From Trileptium ribeirensis (taxonomy: Eukaryota; Nematoda; Enoplea; Enoplida; Thoracostomopsidae), in assembly GCA_030248225.1 (NCBI GenBank), contig JASANE010030220.1:46942-110941 (forward strand): a DNA stretch of 64,000 bases. Reading direction: 5' to 3'. Both the position numbers and the translations under genes were made by a program. Positions 13,801 to 28,800 of the stretch are shown in pieces. The first letter of the stretch is position 1, and each line of letters begins with the position of its first letter. The notes beneath the pieces are model-generated. The model saw nothing but the letters and a program-made list of their open reading frames with translations. It was not told the origin of the DNA and made no database searches.

Positions 13801-16800
13801 CTGAATAGACTGAATATCCATTGTTTTCCTATTTTTATTCGGGATAGCAACGTTAAAAGTCATGGTCCTTAGCTCATTTGGAGCATCTGTATTTAAGTTC
13901 AGCCCTTCAAGGTTAATGTTTCTGATTGCGTCTTTCATCCAGTCTGCTGGTTGGCAGTTTCAAAGAACCAACGCGATAGAAGCGGTCATTAAAATGGATC
14001 TACTTCTCTTCAGAAGCATCAAACGTTCTTCTACAAAACACTCTTCAATCAGACTTAACTTCTGTAAAAACCTCCTATGTTCCCCTATAACAGCAACGAT
14101 TCTAATTAGTGCACTCTGTGCCGCTCTTCTGAAATTCATTCCTGATACCTTATTTAATTTGACAACCGTTTCAGGTGTGCCACCCTAAGGTTCACTCTCG
14201 ACCTTGTCTGTGCCGTTCTAACTTTTGTATCAAATTCTGCTTGCTTACTAAACACTGCAACAGCCAATTGATCACTGACTGTTGCTTCTTCTATGTCTTT
14301 CGTTCAACTGCCGAGTCGGTGTACCCTTCGGCAGCAATTTGAAGTCTTATCTGTGCCCCCGATTTTATCAAACCTTTATTTTTTCCTGAGCATGTGTAGT
14401 GCACCCCTCCCCGGCCGAGCCAGGTTCGGAATAGCCAGGCAGGCATCGAAACCTTCAAGCTCTCCTTATTATTGGGGCCCTGGGTTGAACACCCATGTAG
14501 TGTAAGCTACAGCTTCGGAGATAATGTCCTGCCCAGTAGTTCCCTCCCCTATACCCAATTATTCAACACTACGTGGGACTTTTCGTATTTGTAGGAAGAC
14601 GGAAGCGTCACCTTTTCTCTCCCTGCTTAGATCCGTCCGACTATTCAGTTCGATCCTTATTTTCTTCGTCGACACAAATATTTATATATATCCCTAGAAC
14701 TATGATCGTGCAGCATATACCACGCCAGCCAGTAATGGTTCCGATATCTTAAATAATGCAAGTGCAAATAATATATAATAATCACAAAGTTGCCTTTGCA
14801 TACACTTTTCGTTACGCCAAGCCAGCTAGATTGATTGCTTGCTGGTATGCCCCAGTCTGAAGTAAGAAATAGTTTATGAACTCATATTTACATAATGTAA
14901 CTGGCCTGTCCACAGCCCTCCGAAAAGTGGGGGGGAACTTCGGGGGCCCCCATGTTTATTCTCGGGGGGAAATTTCAAAGTGGGGGGGGGTAAATTTTGC
15001 TTAAAAATACAAAATATTTCCATATTTTCATGCATTTTTAATACTGTGAACGTACTTTCAAGCTAAAAAACAATATTTTAGCATTATAAATAGTGGTAAT
15101 TAATGTTTAAAAAACAATTTGCAAACAAAGAACATAAATTTTCAGACATAAAAAATTTTTGGAATTAGTTGAACATGGGGGGTTTGGGCTGAGTGGGGAC
15201 GGACGGACATGGGGGAAATTCTCACGAACATGGGGGGATTTGGAAAGTGGGGGTCCCACCACCCCCCCCCCCACTGTGGACAGGCCAGTGTAAGGTGCAC
15301 GGGCTTTGGTGACGTTGGCTAAACGAATGCCTGAATGGACATGCAGGGATACCAAAGCCATCTGCACAATATACAAGAGGTTTCCTGCGGTTGTACCCTT
15401 ACTCGACTACGCATCGCACTAATTATAGTATAAATAGTTGCTGAGGTAGTTCGGTGACGATGTGAGGATACGCGAGATATTTTCCGACACTCTTAATATT
15501 AAAGATTTTAAATTGAAGCGAAATATGTGAACTACAAGCTAAGCCGCCACATTTCTATTAACTGTATTACATGTGTATATAACCTCTTTTCTGTACATAT
15601 TGGTGTCAGTGTAACACGGTTGACTTTATTTAAATTTGGTCGATAATCTCTGGGTGATTATCCGGGATACGACATTTTCCAGTGTCGCTTTCTTATTCGT
15701 AATATGTAATGAAAATTACTTCAGGCCATTAATGAATTATTGGTTAGATGCGGCGCTCAATGTCACTTTTAATTTCAACGGAGATACTTTTTAAATTGTG
15801 GAATAAATTTGTGTAACGTGAAACAGTTAAATGAGGGCGAGCTGTTTCGGATGTGTTTTACGAATTGATTTGTTTATACTGGCCAACCCCCACTTTCCAA
15901 ATTTCCCCATGCTCGCGAGATTTTCCCCCATGTCCGCCCCCCCCACTCGGCCGAAACCCCATGTTCAACTAATTCAAAAATTTTTTATGTGAAAATTTAC
16001 ATTTTTGTTTGCAAATTGTTTTTAAGCATTAATTACCACTATTATTATGCTAAAATATCGTTTTTAGCTTGAAAATACATTCACTGTAGCAAAAATATAT
16101 GAAAATATTTAGTATTTTTAAGCTAAATTTAAGCCCTCCACTTTTAATTTTTCGCGACAATGAACATGGGGGCCTCCGAAGGTTCCTCCCCCACTTTTCG
16201 GAGGGCTATGGACAGGCCAGTTATATGCTCATGTGTCAATTACATATACCTGAAGTAACTCATCTCATCTTTAGTTTTGATATTAGAAACAAATGAGAAT
16301 TATTTTTAATTTACAATTGATATAAGTATAAGTCTACCTGGTAAAATAAGAAATAATAATGTAGCAAAAGGATGCCCTCTTTTATTTCATTTGTTCAATT
16401 TCATGATTTGGATTTAACTTAGGTCGTTTTGAGTTCAAGGTAAGCTCCATTCACTTGTGTTGAACTTCAGTTTTCAACATGCTTTTGCCGTAACAGTGTA
16501 GTCTGCCTAGTCAACCATCTGACTTGAATATTTCTGTTTATGTGTTAGCTTATGGTCAAAATTCAATGAAATATAGCGAAGACTACTATATTATATACCA
16601 GATTGCTTTTAGGTGCGTTATGGGGTATTTATACTGCGATGTTATTCGTGTTCCTAAACTAGTCATGCCTCTTATCTTAATGGTCATCTCAGTGCTGTGG
16701 CTGTTTAATCCGTTCAATTTTTGGCACAAATCTGCACGCTTTTGGTTTCTGAGAAAGGTACGTTGTTCGGCATTTGTAATTTAAACGTTGCGAGCGGTGC

Positions 16801-19800
16801 TTCCTCAGATAGCGTGTGATTGCTACAAGAATCCATTCTTTTTCGTTCTGTCAGTCGCATAATTCTTCACCAGATGAATTTTCGCAAATTTTTTTACCCC
16901 TCGAGTAACGAAATAAAAAATTCCGACACGAATTGGAAACTTTGATTTTGACCATTTCAGGCGATCCAACATTTTCGGTTATAACTCTTGCCAGAGACAT
17001 CGGTTCGAAATATGGAGACCCTTACAGAATTCACTCATCGAGACCTATTTACAACTGCACTCGATTGGTAATCTGCATTTTTTCAGGGCAGCCGGTGTCG
17101 AGCTGTGAGTCAGTTTACACAGTATACCATTAAAAAGTGAAATTTACAAATTTTTACAAAGTAAATTCTTGCTTATTGGGAGTGAATGATAGGATTATTG
17201 ATTTTCATTGTTTTAACCCCAGGTTGGGTGGGTTATTACCTCTGCGGGCCCTTGCGGAGCAAAATTTGTTAAAATTCGGCAACAAAAATTCTATTTATTT
17301 ATCCTTTTTCAACATAGTTATATGTAAGTCATTTGAACGTGTATATAAGTTTTCGGCGTTGCTGATTTTGATAAAAGCATTGTATTTGCGTGATATGCAT
17401 CAAATAGACAAGTGTTGGGTTCTACAACGTAAAATCACTTCATAATATTATTGCTTCTAAATATGTGGTTTATAAATTCCAAAAGTTTCAGTCGTTTTGG
17501 TCATTGGACGAACAAATAAACAGATCTTTTCATATATGATGTTTTCATATATGCTTAAAATGGCCTTAACGTCGTAAGTATTGCCGGTGTATAATTGCTA
17601 TCATAAGACTTCAAAGGCGCTCTGGGAGCTGAAAAGTTGTCGCTCGAACAAAGTACAGCGAGAATTATTACATGCCTTGTTATACGATTACCAGCCACCA
17701 AACGCAGTACAATACTTATTTGGCGTGTTATTTAAATAGACTGGTGCACAACAGATTCAGACTAATGAAAAATCCATAGTTTGTTTCGTAAAATATGAAC
17801 GAATATCTCTTGCGACAAAATATTTGAGTTTCCACTGATGACTCTAGGGGGAAATCGTAAAATTTCACCTTTTTTGTCTGTTCATAACTTATATTTGGTG
17901 AATGGATTTTGATAAAATTTCTTGTTTGTTCGATAGCAAAACTGATGACAATGTTCCCTGTATTGAATACCAACGCTTCGACCATATCTTTTGTGTCAAA
18001 ATGGCGAAAACAAGTTTTTAAGAGTTCTTAAATTTAGCCGTATACGGTTACCAGTATTTCTCAACCCATATCTCGCGATATAGGATATTCGCATCAAAAA
18101 ACTGAAACAGCATCAGCTCTTCGAGATCTACAACTTTGCTGAACGAAACCTTTTTGTGGTACCACTCCTTGGTTCGTCGACTCTTTTTCAGTAATATGAT
18201 GACGTGTTTCAAATTCGGCATGTTATTGCGTGTTTTTACATGATTTGGTCTAGAGTCCACCTTGACTGTATTATAACTTGTTGGATTTCAATGGTTTTGC
18301 GGTTGGCGAATCCTGTCTCCAAAATGTAATCCCTCATTTTTTATGTATTGCGTAGAGCTGTCAACAATGGATATATATCCGTGCTTTCGGTGGAGCATTT
18401 TCAATAGGGGGGGACTTTCGAAAACCATAGGGGTCAGAGCCCCCCCTATATAGGGGGGGACGAGAAGATGTAAATAGGGGCGATAACTTCCACGTTTTAC
18501 ACTCACTCGGCGATCACACCACAATGAACCACCGCCAAACGTACGCACCAACAACACCAATATGTGTCATGGATGTCTGTCGCCCGCTGACAACACAAAT
18601 TAATGGTTAGTAAAATATTGAATTTTTATAGTTTATAAATATTTTAAAGTGTTAAAATTATTTTTACAGTAGGGGTCAAAATGGAAAAAATAGGGGTCAG
18701 CGAAATAGGGGGGGAGGTCGCCAATAGGGGTCAGAATCGCGGCGAGTGGGTTAAGCCCCCCCTACCCCCCACTATACCGAAAACTCGGTATATGCCTGCC
18801 CTATATATGCATTTTTCGTTACGCTGAATTTGCGGTCACAAATTTTTAGAAAAATTGTAATTTTAAATTTTTACATTATCGGGCCCCCAAGACTCATTAT
18901 TTTATGCATAGCACACAATTACATTTATTGCTTTTATCGTATTCAGCTACCCTGAAAACCTATAGACATATAATTAATTATACATAGACTACATCTATAT
19001 TGAAAAAGTGGCCAAATTTGACTATATTTGGTGCCGAATTACCAAATTTTGCTTAGGCAATGCTCCGCATGGCTAAAACAAGCAATCTGGGGTGAAAGCA
19101 ATGAAACCAACGTGTTTAACCATTGAAATAACCTTTTGATCCCATCGTTCAACCACAATACACAAAACTTGCTTTGTAAAAAATTGAAATTTTCGATTTT
19201 TTTGGGAGTTTTGGCTTATAGCTAAAACCGTTGCTCTGACAATGACACATAACATCAGATCTGTAGCTACTGATGGAACTCTGCATAATGTCTATTTTTG
19301 ATCTCAACTGGCCAAAATTAAAAAGTTTTCAGTTCGTGTCGGTTTTGTAAAAACATAGGTAGGAAATCATGGGAGCAGCGCAAATACAAAGCTAGGTGCA
19401 CAAGTACGTTTCATTATACTTCGAAAAAAATGAAAAGATCCGTCAATCTGATGAAGAATTGTGAAGAATAAACGAAAAAATTATTTTTAATTAAACACTA
19501 TTTGTGGAAACCCCGATCGGTACGCTGGGTTCATTTCAATAAATTATATTGTATAGGACTTATAGTATGACAACCAGGAATTATGTACCGTCTATTCAAT
19601 TCCGACTAAAATTGATCAGAGCTGATGATAGATAAAGTCTTTTCATAATATTTAGGTTTATATTTGCTTCACTCCGCTATGTCACGCTGTGTTATTTGCT
19701 GACTTTTGGCTTGCTGATCAAATGAATTCCATGGTAACGTTTTTTCAAGACATGGAATACTTTGGCTGTTTCTACGCGACTGAGGTGGATTGGTCTGATG

Positions 19801-22800
19801 GCTTTCGCATTCGCAACTCAACTGGAGGCGAATGGCCTGGTGTTAACTACGAAGATGGCAAAGATATGTGTATGACCCCTATTTACGGTATGTTGTTAAT
19901 TTGCGTGCATTGATGTGTTTGACCTGATGCTTTGCGACAGTTCGGCTCTGCACAATGGGGGTTGGGGGACCCCCTCCCACCTGCCATATCTCTCATGTTC
20001 TTGAGATTTCCTCATGTCCGTCCCCAACGCGATCAAATCCTCTATGCGCAACTAATTATCAGTGTCTCTAAATTTACATTTTGTATAATATGCAACATGT
20101 TTTTAAACATTAGTATTTCTAATACTGAAACGTCGTTTTATAATCTGAAAATTCCTGAAGAACATTAAAATATTTAGCGTTTTAAGCAAATTTTTTCACC
20201 CCCCACATTTAAATTTTCCTCGAGAATGAACATGGGGGCGCCCGATGTTCCCGGTTTTCGGAAGGCTGGGTACAGGTCAGGCGTTGTGCATTCATGTGAA
20301 TACGGCTATGAATTAAAGCACAATCAAGGACCCGAAAAAAATTGATGACTCGCTTATGGAAATTTATTTTTTGCTTAACGAGAAATTAATTAGCAAACTA
20401 ATGATTACTAGTACTTTCCAATATTACATTTTTCTTTCTTTTAACACAGAAACAAATGAAAACGTCACAGTCATATTGTGGAAGCTTTTAGATGGTTTTA
20501 ATATTTAAGGAAAAACTGATTATATTGTTACAGCACTCGATAAAAAATGCAATACATTATTTTCACATAGCACACAGGCATCCACATATCAAGAACTGAA
20601 CTCCGTTTTTCAGAGTCAAATTACATTATACACATTGATCGGGGGGGGGGGCGCAGCTCAAAACTAATAAACACGTAATAAATAACAAAAAGTAGGTGGA
20701 GCAAATTGGGGTGATTTTAGAATTTGCATAAAAGTAATAAAGTAAGGTGTAGAGCTTCAGACATGTGATATTCGTGAGCAGCGACATTAAAACTCCCGTG
20801 TGAAATTTTTTCATTTCTGAGCGCTTTGAAAATTTTAAAAAATTAGCTGACTTAGTAATTAGCTAATTAATTTGTTAACCATTACAAGTAAAACACAGTT
20901 ATCGCACAATAGCGTGTTGTACGGAGTTCGGACAGATTTCGTAACCCTGAAATTCTTGGATAAACCGTGTGCGTCGGTCTCCACTTTATGTGCGTACACC
21001 AGGATCATTCTTTTGTTAAATTGACGATAGTAAACGATGAACGCGCACAAATTGTTATTTTCCCTTATGTTCGCGTACATGATTTGAGATGCTTTGAGAT
21101 GCATCAACGCGTAGGCACTGTTCACAGTCATTATTTTGCGATTTATCACGACATTTTGCTGACCCGGTACAAGTGAAAACACGATTGCCAAACAAATGTG
21201 TGAAAATTCCATTCATATATCACAGAGCCCATCTTCGCTGTCTCAAAAATGAGAATACCAATCGCAGGAATGTGAATGCGAATTTCTGCGCGAATCAGTT
21301 CGTGATTTTGACAAAAGAAAAATAACAGTGTACGCACCTGAGTGGACTCACGCATTGTTTTTGTTATATTTGCAGGTGGATGGTTATTTTTGGGTCGGAG
21401 GGAACTATGATTAAAATGTTCGTATTTATAACTTGAGCATATTTAAGCATCGACATTTTAATATTAATAGTCATTTGCCTGGCGCTTATTCAGGCAACAG
21501 GGATGATTAATGTCAGCACACAACAGTGGTTGCACTGCTTAATATATATTTACGAAGCATTTAAGTTGTCGAGATTAGAACGGATTGATATACTTCAAGA
21601 TGGTGAAATAGTTGTTATAACGTTAAATCACATAATAATGGGTGGTTTTAACAGAAGTAGTACATGTACCCTAGGTATAGTTGCCGATTCTGTCTTGTAC
21701 ACCATCCGTGGAAGCAACTTCCTAACCCGTTGCGCCGACACCTAGTAAATGTGTCCGCCAACCCCCTAGGTTTTACCTACGCGAGATTTTTAAGCACGGA
21801 TTTTGTGGACAGTTATTTTTCATTTCCCGTGTTCTTGTGATTCGGTTTTGCTATATTATGCATTGTAGCTTGTAGATCCCGTTATGTTGTCGTATATGTG
21901 TTCTACCGTACTTGCTGCAGTGCTAAATGTAATATCAAATCTACATGCAATATATATATCTGAAAATGAAACTGTCCGCTGTAAACAACGGAGCGGTGCC
22001 AATCTCCGTTTTCCCTGCTTTTTGGGCCGTACGACATCCAGAGTGGTAACTGAACCACAAGTCACGTTCTCGCAGTCAGTTAGATTCGCACGTTTGCTAC
22101 ACAATATTTACCGAGAATATCAAAAGATGAGTCACCTTTGCCGGGATTCAAACACGCGGCCTAACGATTGATAGTCCAACGCTCTGCCGATTACGTCACT
22201 GGGCCTATATATAAAGAGATTGCAAGGAGTGCTTTTCGGTACTGAAAATTTCTCTAAATGGACTCACTGAGCCGCGAGTACGGATATCAGCTCCATACCC
22301 AAAAGCCGGTCCCGCTAAAATATTGTGGCCAACGAAACTCCAGCGCATTTTGTATGTCTATATCAAATAATTGTTATTGGAGTCTTACTTTATTTTTAAT
22401 CCTGTTACTGATTCATTACTATTTTTATTTATATATGGTTTTGTAGGGTCAGTGTTTTTATCTGACTTAAGATCAGACTTAAGTAATCACCGTGGTGTCA
22501 ATGTTGCTGTCAGGATAGACTGGAAAGGTTTTTCATATATAAATTGAAAATATTGAATTTTATATAAAGAGCACTGTGTTACTATTTAAGAGAGTTAACT
22601 GTCACATCAACTTTCAAATAAAATATACTTATTCTTTAGGATACTAATTTTAGGCATTCGTCCAGTGATCTCTATAATTCCTGCAGCGCTTCGTTTCTTT
22701 CAATGCATTCGTCGTTACGTTGACTCTCGACATCGCCATCCTCACATAACTAACGCCGGTACGACTATCTGATTTTTGATAGAACAATAAATAATATCTG

Positions 22801-25800
22801 CTTACAAACTGTGAAACTAGAACGCCATAATTTTAATAAAAAAATCATTCGTGTTCGGAACTTAATTTCTACCTATATTTTACTCTGCTACAAAATTTTT
22901 TTCATTTCCAGATTGTTATGTTTGGACAAAATTTCTTTCTGCATTATTGAAATTAGACTGATTATTTGTTTGCCTTTGTTTCCTTGACGCATCTTTTGTA
23001 CCTTTAGATTATTTAATTTGAAATTTACATTGTGGTATTAATTTCATCGCGGGTTCACTTGCGTGAAAAATAATGGGCTTTTCGCAGTACATAAACCTGC
23101 ACGGGATTTCCATGGATTTGTGAACTCATTCTCACTCTAGTGCGAAACTATCGAGTGGTGGCGCTGACCTATTCACAGCTTTTCGAAAAGTGGGGGATTT
23201 CGGAGCATCCATGTTCATTCTCGGAGGAAATTTCAAAACAGGGGGAATAAATTATGCTTAAAAATGCTAAATATTTCTGTATTAACATGCATTTTTACTA
23301 TCGTACTGTATTTTCAGGCTTTAAAATGGCGTTTTAGCATAAGAAATGTTGCATACAAGAAACATCAATTTAGAGGCATAAAATTTTTTGGATTTAGTTG
23401 ATGACGGAAGTTTCGGCCGAGTGGGGGCGGACATCTCACCAACATGAGGGATTGAGAATGTGGGTCCCCCCGACTCCAAGCCAAGCCAGGGGGATGAGGC
23501 GAATTTTGAGTTTTTCGCATAATGTTTCTTGATATGTTTTCGGGCATGTTTTTGTTGTGTGTACTCATTTTTATTTGTATATAATTAATTGTCGTAACTG
23601 TTCCATTGCATAACCCCGAGGCTACTGTAAACTCTTATTCATGTGTTATTTTTTTATTTTGTTTGTTTACGAATCAAAATTACGCATGTATCAAACTCAG
23701 GAGAAGGACGATGCAAACATAAGGGATTTTGGCGTGTGAGTGATCAGATATCCCACCACCACCCCTCCCACGTACAATAGCAAGGCTATATATCCTTCGC
23801 GGTTGAAAACTCAACGCGAAGTGTTCATTGTTGGACACAAATTAAGATACATAGTTAGTAACTAGTGTCGATGAGTACAGTACAAGATAGTCTTAAGGCG
23901 TGTTCACACGCTCAAACTATTTGCTCAAAATTTGAGCTCAAATTTTGATCAAAATTTGAAAGCAACTATTTTGCATTTTTTGCAAGTTTGAACGTGTGAA
24001 CACAGTTCAAACTTTTCATGAATGTTCCTGTAGCCAATCATGGACGAGATATATTATCTAAAAAATTTTGAGCTCATATTTTGATCTCAAATTTTGAAAT
24101 ATAGCAATTTTCATTTAAAAATTTACCGTTAAATTTTGAGCTCAAATTTTGTGCAAAAAGTTTGAGCGTGTGAACACGCCTTTAGTTTTTTACAATATCA
24201 CATTCAAAATACGCAACAAACTGTAGTGTCTAAATATTTTTTGGGAAACCTATTTCATACGTAACGTTTGAATGCTTAATTTGTATTCATTGCTGGACAC
24301 AAATTAAGATACATAGTTTGTAACTAGTTTCGATGAGTACAGTACATAGATAGTCTTAGTTTTTTTACAATAATATCAAATTCAAATTACGCAACAAGCT
24401 GTAGTGTCTAAATAGTTTTGGGCAAACCTATTTTATAGGTAACGTTTGAATGAAAAGCTACGAAAAACTATATCTCGGTGAGATTAATTTGTTCCTCTTA
24501 GTTTGCAAAGAAAAAAATCACCCAATTACAAATCATGTGAAAGTGTAACTTGGCATCTATCATTGCACATCGCGGTGTATAGTAATTTGTTATTCGTGGA
24601 GAAAAATTGACATAATTCTTCAGTAGTTGTATCCAAAAATTGTTGGTTTCTGAATGTTAAGGAAGAATTCTTACTTTTCATTTTGTAAAATTTAGGTCTA
24701 TCGGCTTGTATATTTTTGGAACTAAGATTTCCAACTTCCGATTGGACTGAAAACGGATTCCAACTTCTTCACTCCCATAAATGTGTGCCGAGGGTCTTCG
24801 CTCGGGTAAAGTAAGGACCCGACAAAATAAAACAAGTTCTTTGCAATCTCTCGACATTTGGTGGAGATATTTTAGCCAAATCAAATTCATTTTATAAAAC
24901 AATGCTCTATAATACCGGAGGGAAATCATTTGTGCCGGGCTACCCTTCGGTTCCTATAAATAAGGGTCAGGAGACCAGAAATACACGAAAATGGCCATAT
25001 CTACATAAATAATGTTAGAGATCAATTTAAGTTATATCTAGCTGCATCTTATGCGTTATTGCGGATGTTTACCTATGTTCTATGAGTCTATAGAAATGGA
25101 TTTTTAAATTTGCCCATGAGACTCTAAATACACGAAAACGATCATATCTCAACAACCAATTAAGATATATGGGCGCTGTTTTAGAAAAAGTTAAACAATC
25201 TATCTACCTGCTGTTTGAGTCTTCAATTGTTCCAGCGTTTGATTTAAAATGGCTGGATGAAACCGAAATGGACGAAAATGGTCGTATTATCACAATTGGT
25301 CAAGAAACATGCGTGAAATTGTTTTATAAAGCACCCTGTGCATAGCTGCATGTGTTGCGGATTGTTACATTGCGTGCAATATAAAAAACCATTTTCACAC
25401 ATGATATTGCTAAGGTTTTCGTTTGTGTTGTGTATATTGTGGAATGTGCTGTGCGAAACAAGTTAAACTGTACAACATACTGATATGCTCAGAATTAAAA
25501 AAATTTAGCCACTCCAAGTTTCTGGTCTAAAGGTATTGAAAACCTAGAGTCCCGATTACCAGGTAGGATTAGCACTATTACACTAATATTATCACTGAAT
25601 TCAATAACTTCCTTACAGAAGGAATGACATGCGGCTTTTCGTGTGCTATTTTTTCCTAATTGTTGGACCCGTGTTGCGGCACCATCCTGTATCGAAAGTG
25701 ACTGTTATATGAACATAAAATTTATTATGAGTATACATCGTTGTTTATCTTAGGAATATTCGGTAGCTCATCGAGATTATATTTTTAGTGTATTTTGACG

Positions 25801-28800
25801 TTCGCCATATCCTTGTTTTGTGATATGCCGCCAATAGTTTCTGTGTCTGCAGTACACATTTATACTTCCTTTGCTCTTTTTCAAGTAATTATGTTTCAGG
25901 CAAGTATTCCACCACGTTTTTTGTTGTCTTGTTTGGCACTCTCAAGTCGTGGTATTATAAATACAGTGGTGGCGAAGAAACGAATCCATTTTTCTACATT
26001 TGGATAGTGGCGTATATCGTATCGACATGCTATACTTATACCTGGGATATCAAAATGGACTGGGGCCTGCTTGAGTGTTCGCCTGAAGCAAGAGAGCAAC
26101 CTGGGTTACGTGAAGAACTTGTTTATGACAGCTTTTGGTAAGATTTTTATTGCTCTCAAAGACGTTTAACAACATCGTTCAAGCTGAATTGTAAAGGGCT
26201 CACACGACACGCCATCGTGTAAAATCATTTTGTTTCCAAAATTGTTCTATTTATATTTCATCTCATTCAACAGAATGTTTCCTTTTGTTTTAGTACTCGT
26301 TAATAAAGAATTCTTATACTATCATATCTCCGATGCATTGTAGGTATTGTGAAACTATGTGTTTAATATCATTGCCATTTTTTTGCGATTGCTCATAATA
26401 ATTCTGATATTTATTATCTTTCATAGTGTTATAGTTAACATCACATTACATCAGACAGAATGGGCTCGAGCCACGAAAAAATGGGCCCGACGTAACATAT
26501 CACGAATTTTATTTCTACAGTTGGTGTAGATATTTTGTAGAGCAATGTAATTGCTGCATGGCTCTGTTAGGATGCGGTATGTTTTTCAAAGCTTGTTTTT
26601 AATCGTCCTGTGAGACCCAAACTACACGAAAACGGTATTAGATCTCCGCAATCCTTCAAACTATTATGGCTATTATTGCTCCCATTTCTGTAGAGTAATT
26701 TATCCTACAGTTACAATGAGAGTGAAGTGCTCAAAAATCGAACGAAATTTTGTTCGACTTCCATCGTTATCGTTCAAACGAAAACCAGTTCGCATTTAAT
26801 TTAACGAATTTCGATGGCGTAAAAATAAAAAGTATTTTATTAACAAAATATTAAGTTCGTGTTATACTTAACGAATATGGGTCGCGTTATAATTAAAAAT
26901 AAATTGTAACTGTAACAGGCGTAATGGTGCTGCACTTCCCAGCGCAATGCTCATACGACTATTTATCGTAACCGCATGGGTGGACCAAACGGACTCATTT
27001 TGGACCAGGTCACTCGGACAGTCCCGAGAAGCTACGTAGCTTAGCAAGCCTTAGGAACGCTTCACGGGATGTGTTGGAATCCCGCTGGATGGTTTGCACA
27101 CGTCGCTTACATGGTACTACCTTTGAGGTCCCAGGGAGGTTGTACCACTTCGTACATCAATAACGTACGACAATAATTAATATCATACTACAATCAATAG
27201 TTCAACAGAGTGGTTCGGTACGACTCGATACACCAGTGAACAGTACGGTATGTTCGAATGGCATCACAGCAAGTACACAATAATTTACAATGCTTGCTGT
27301 AATCTCCTATACCCTGTCCTAACTTCCATTTCAAAAGTTCAGATCCTTAACAGTTGCAAAGAGCTTTCTGATCTATCTTGCTTCGAGATATATTTGAGGC
27401 TTTGTGAAACTTTATCCGCTTACTTTCGGGTCAGGAATAATCACTCCCAAGGATGTGTTTATATTTTGCAATTCTATATGCAGGGAAATTTTGACATCAA
27501 AATCGTAGCTATCTTTTTTATTTGGTTCCGCTCTGACTTATCGATGGTCAGTTCATCGAGACATAGAATACCAATTTTGATTGGCAAATCGTATCGATAC
27601 GGCAAAGCAAAGGCCATTTAAATAAACAAGGAACAGGGATACTGTTACTGGCTCGGAAGGTACATGGAAAGTACGATGTGGACCCGACGTCCACTATTAA
27701 CAATTTTACTAGGGGCGTGAAGAATTCGCCCGGTAACATGATCCCAGCTCGGCATCAGTTAACAGTAAGACCAAAATCGATGCGTGAAAATATGCATAAA
27801 TATATATGTCTCAGCTCAGTTGTGACCTATTGTGCCGCCATGTCAAATTTGCAGGTAATACAAGTTACAAAGTGAATTGGTACAGGCACAAATCTCATGC
27901 GCGGTCTTGTAAGGTACCGCGAGATATCACACCAAACCCTGTCGGCGGTATACATAGGAAAATTCCTTTACAATATTTCATAATTATTGTAGGTACACAT
28001 CAAAATACCATGAATAAGGACAATTGGTCGGAACCGGTAAGGTACAAGGACGTTATAAAAGATCTAACAATAATTATAAATCGATCATTATATTGTTATG
28101 GATTCGATACAATTCTCAGCAAACCCCAAGCGGTTAAATACAAGACCCGCAATCTACTACAACAAATACATGATTATACAATGATAAACGCATCAGTACG
28201 CAATGATAAACGGATAAATACACGAGGGTACATGTACAGATATTTACAGTTATACATACAGGATATCCAAGAACACACATACAATATTACATTCTGGTTA
28301 AACAACAGTAAGCGCACTACTATTCATAACAAATAACGCTAAATTCATCAAAGTTAGAGGTACTTGACCAATTCATACTCGATCAGATACACACGCGCAC
28401 GTTGTCTCTCAGGGGAGGAGACTCTGAATTTGGCTCAAAACCATCGATTTTGCTCGAATATTTATAGCGAACTTAACCTTAGAGTTCAGTAATGTTGTCT
28501 ATTACACTGTGATTAGATGAATAAATGATTAATTTATCGCGTAACAATCTAAATTGGGTCTGTTACATTAGTAATGATTAATGTTCTTTTTCTGACAGGT
28601 ACTATTACATTGCGATTGTAGTGAATTTCTTTCTTCGAATGGCATGGACCCTTAATGTTTCTCTTGGCGATCTTTGGATACAATACGCAGATGCTCTTGT
28701 AACAATTACAGCGTTGCTTGAAGTATTTCGTCGTTTTGTATGGAACTTTTTCCGGCTTGAAAACGAGCATTTGAATAACTGTGGCGAATTCAGAGCTGTG

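Noticed and set aside
16524..16784. 86-codon open frame with a start Met upstream of XPR1 exon 4
   Set aside because: The residues before 16613 are intron read-through; the true exon begins after CTTTTAG and fits the phase of exon 3.
22131..22205. Functional tRNA gene on the minus strand
   Set aside because: A-box and B-box look good, but the acceptor stem does not pair and the T arm is mismatched.
27806..28336. 176-codon open frame in XPR1 intron 7
   Set aside because: No recognised family, odd composition, and it lies inside an intron next to a repeat; kept only as an unclassified stretch.
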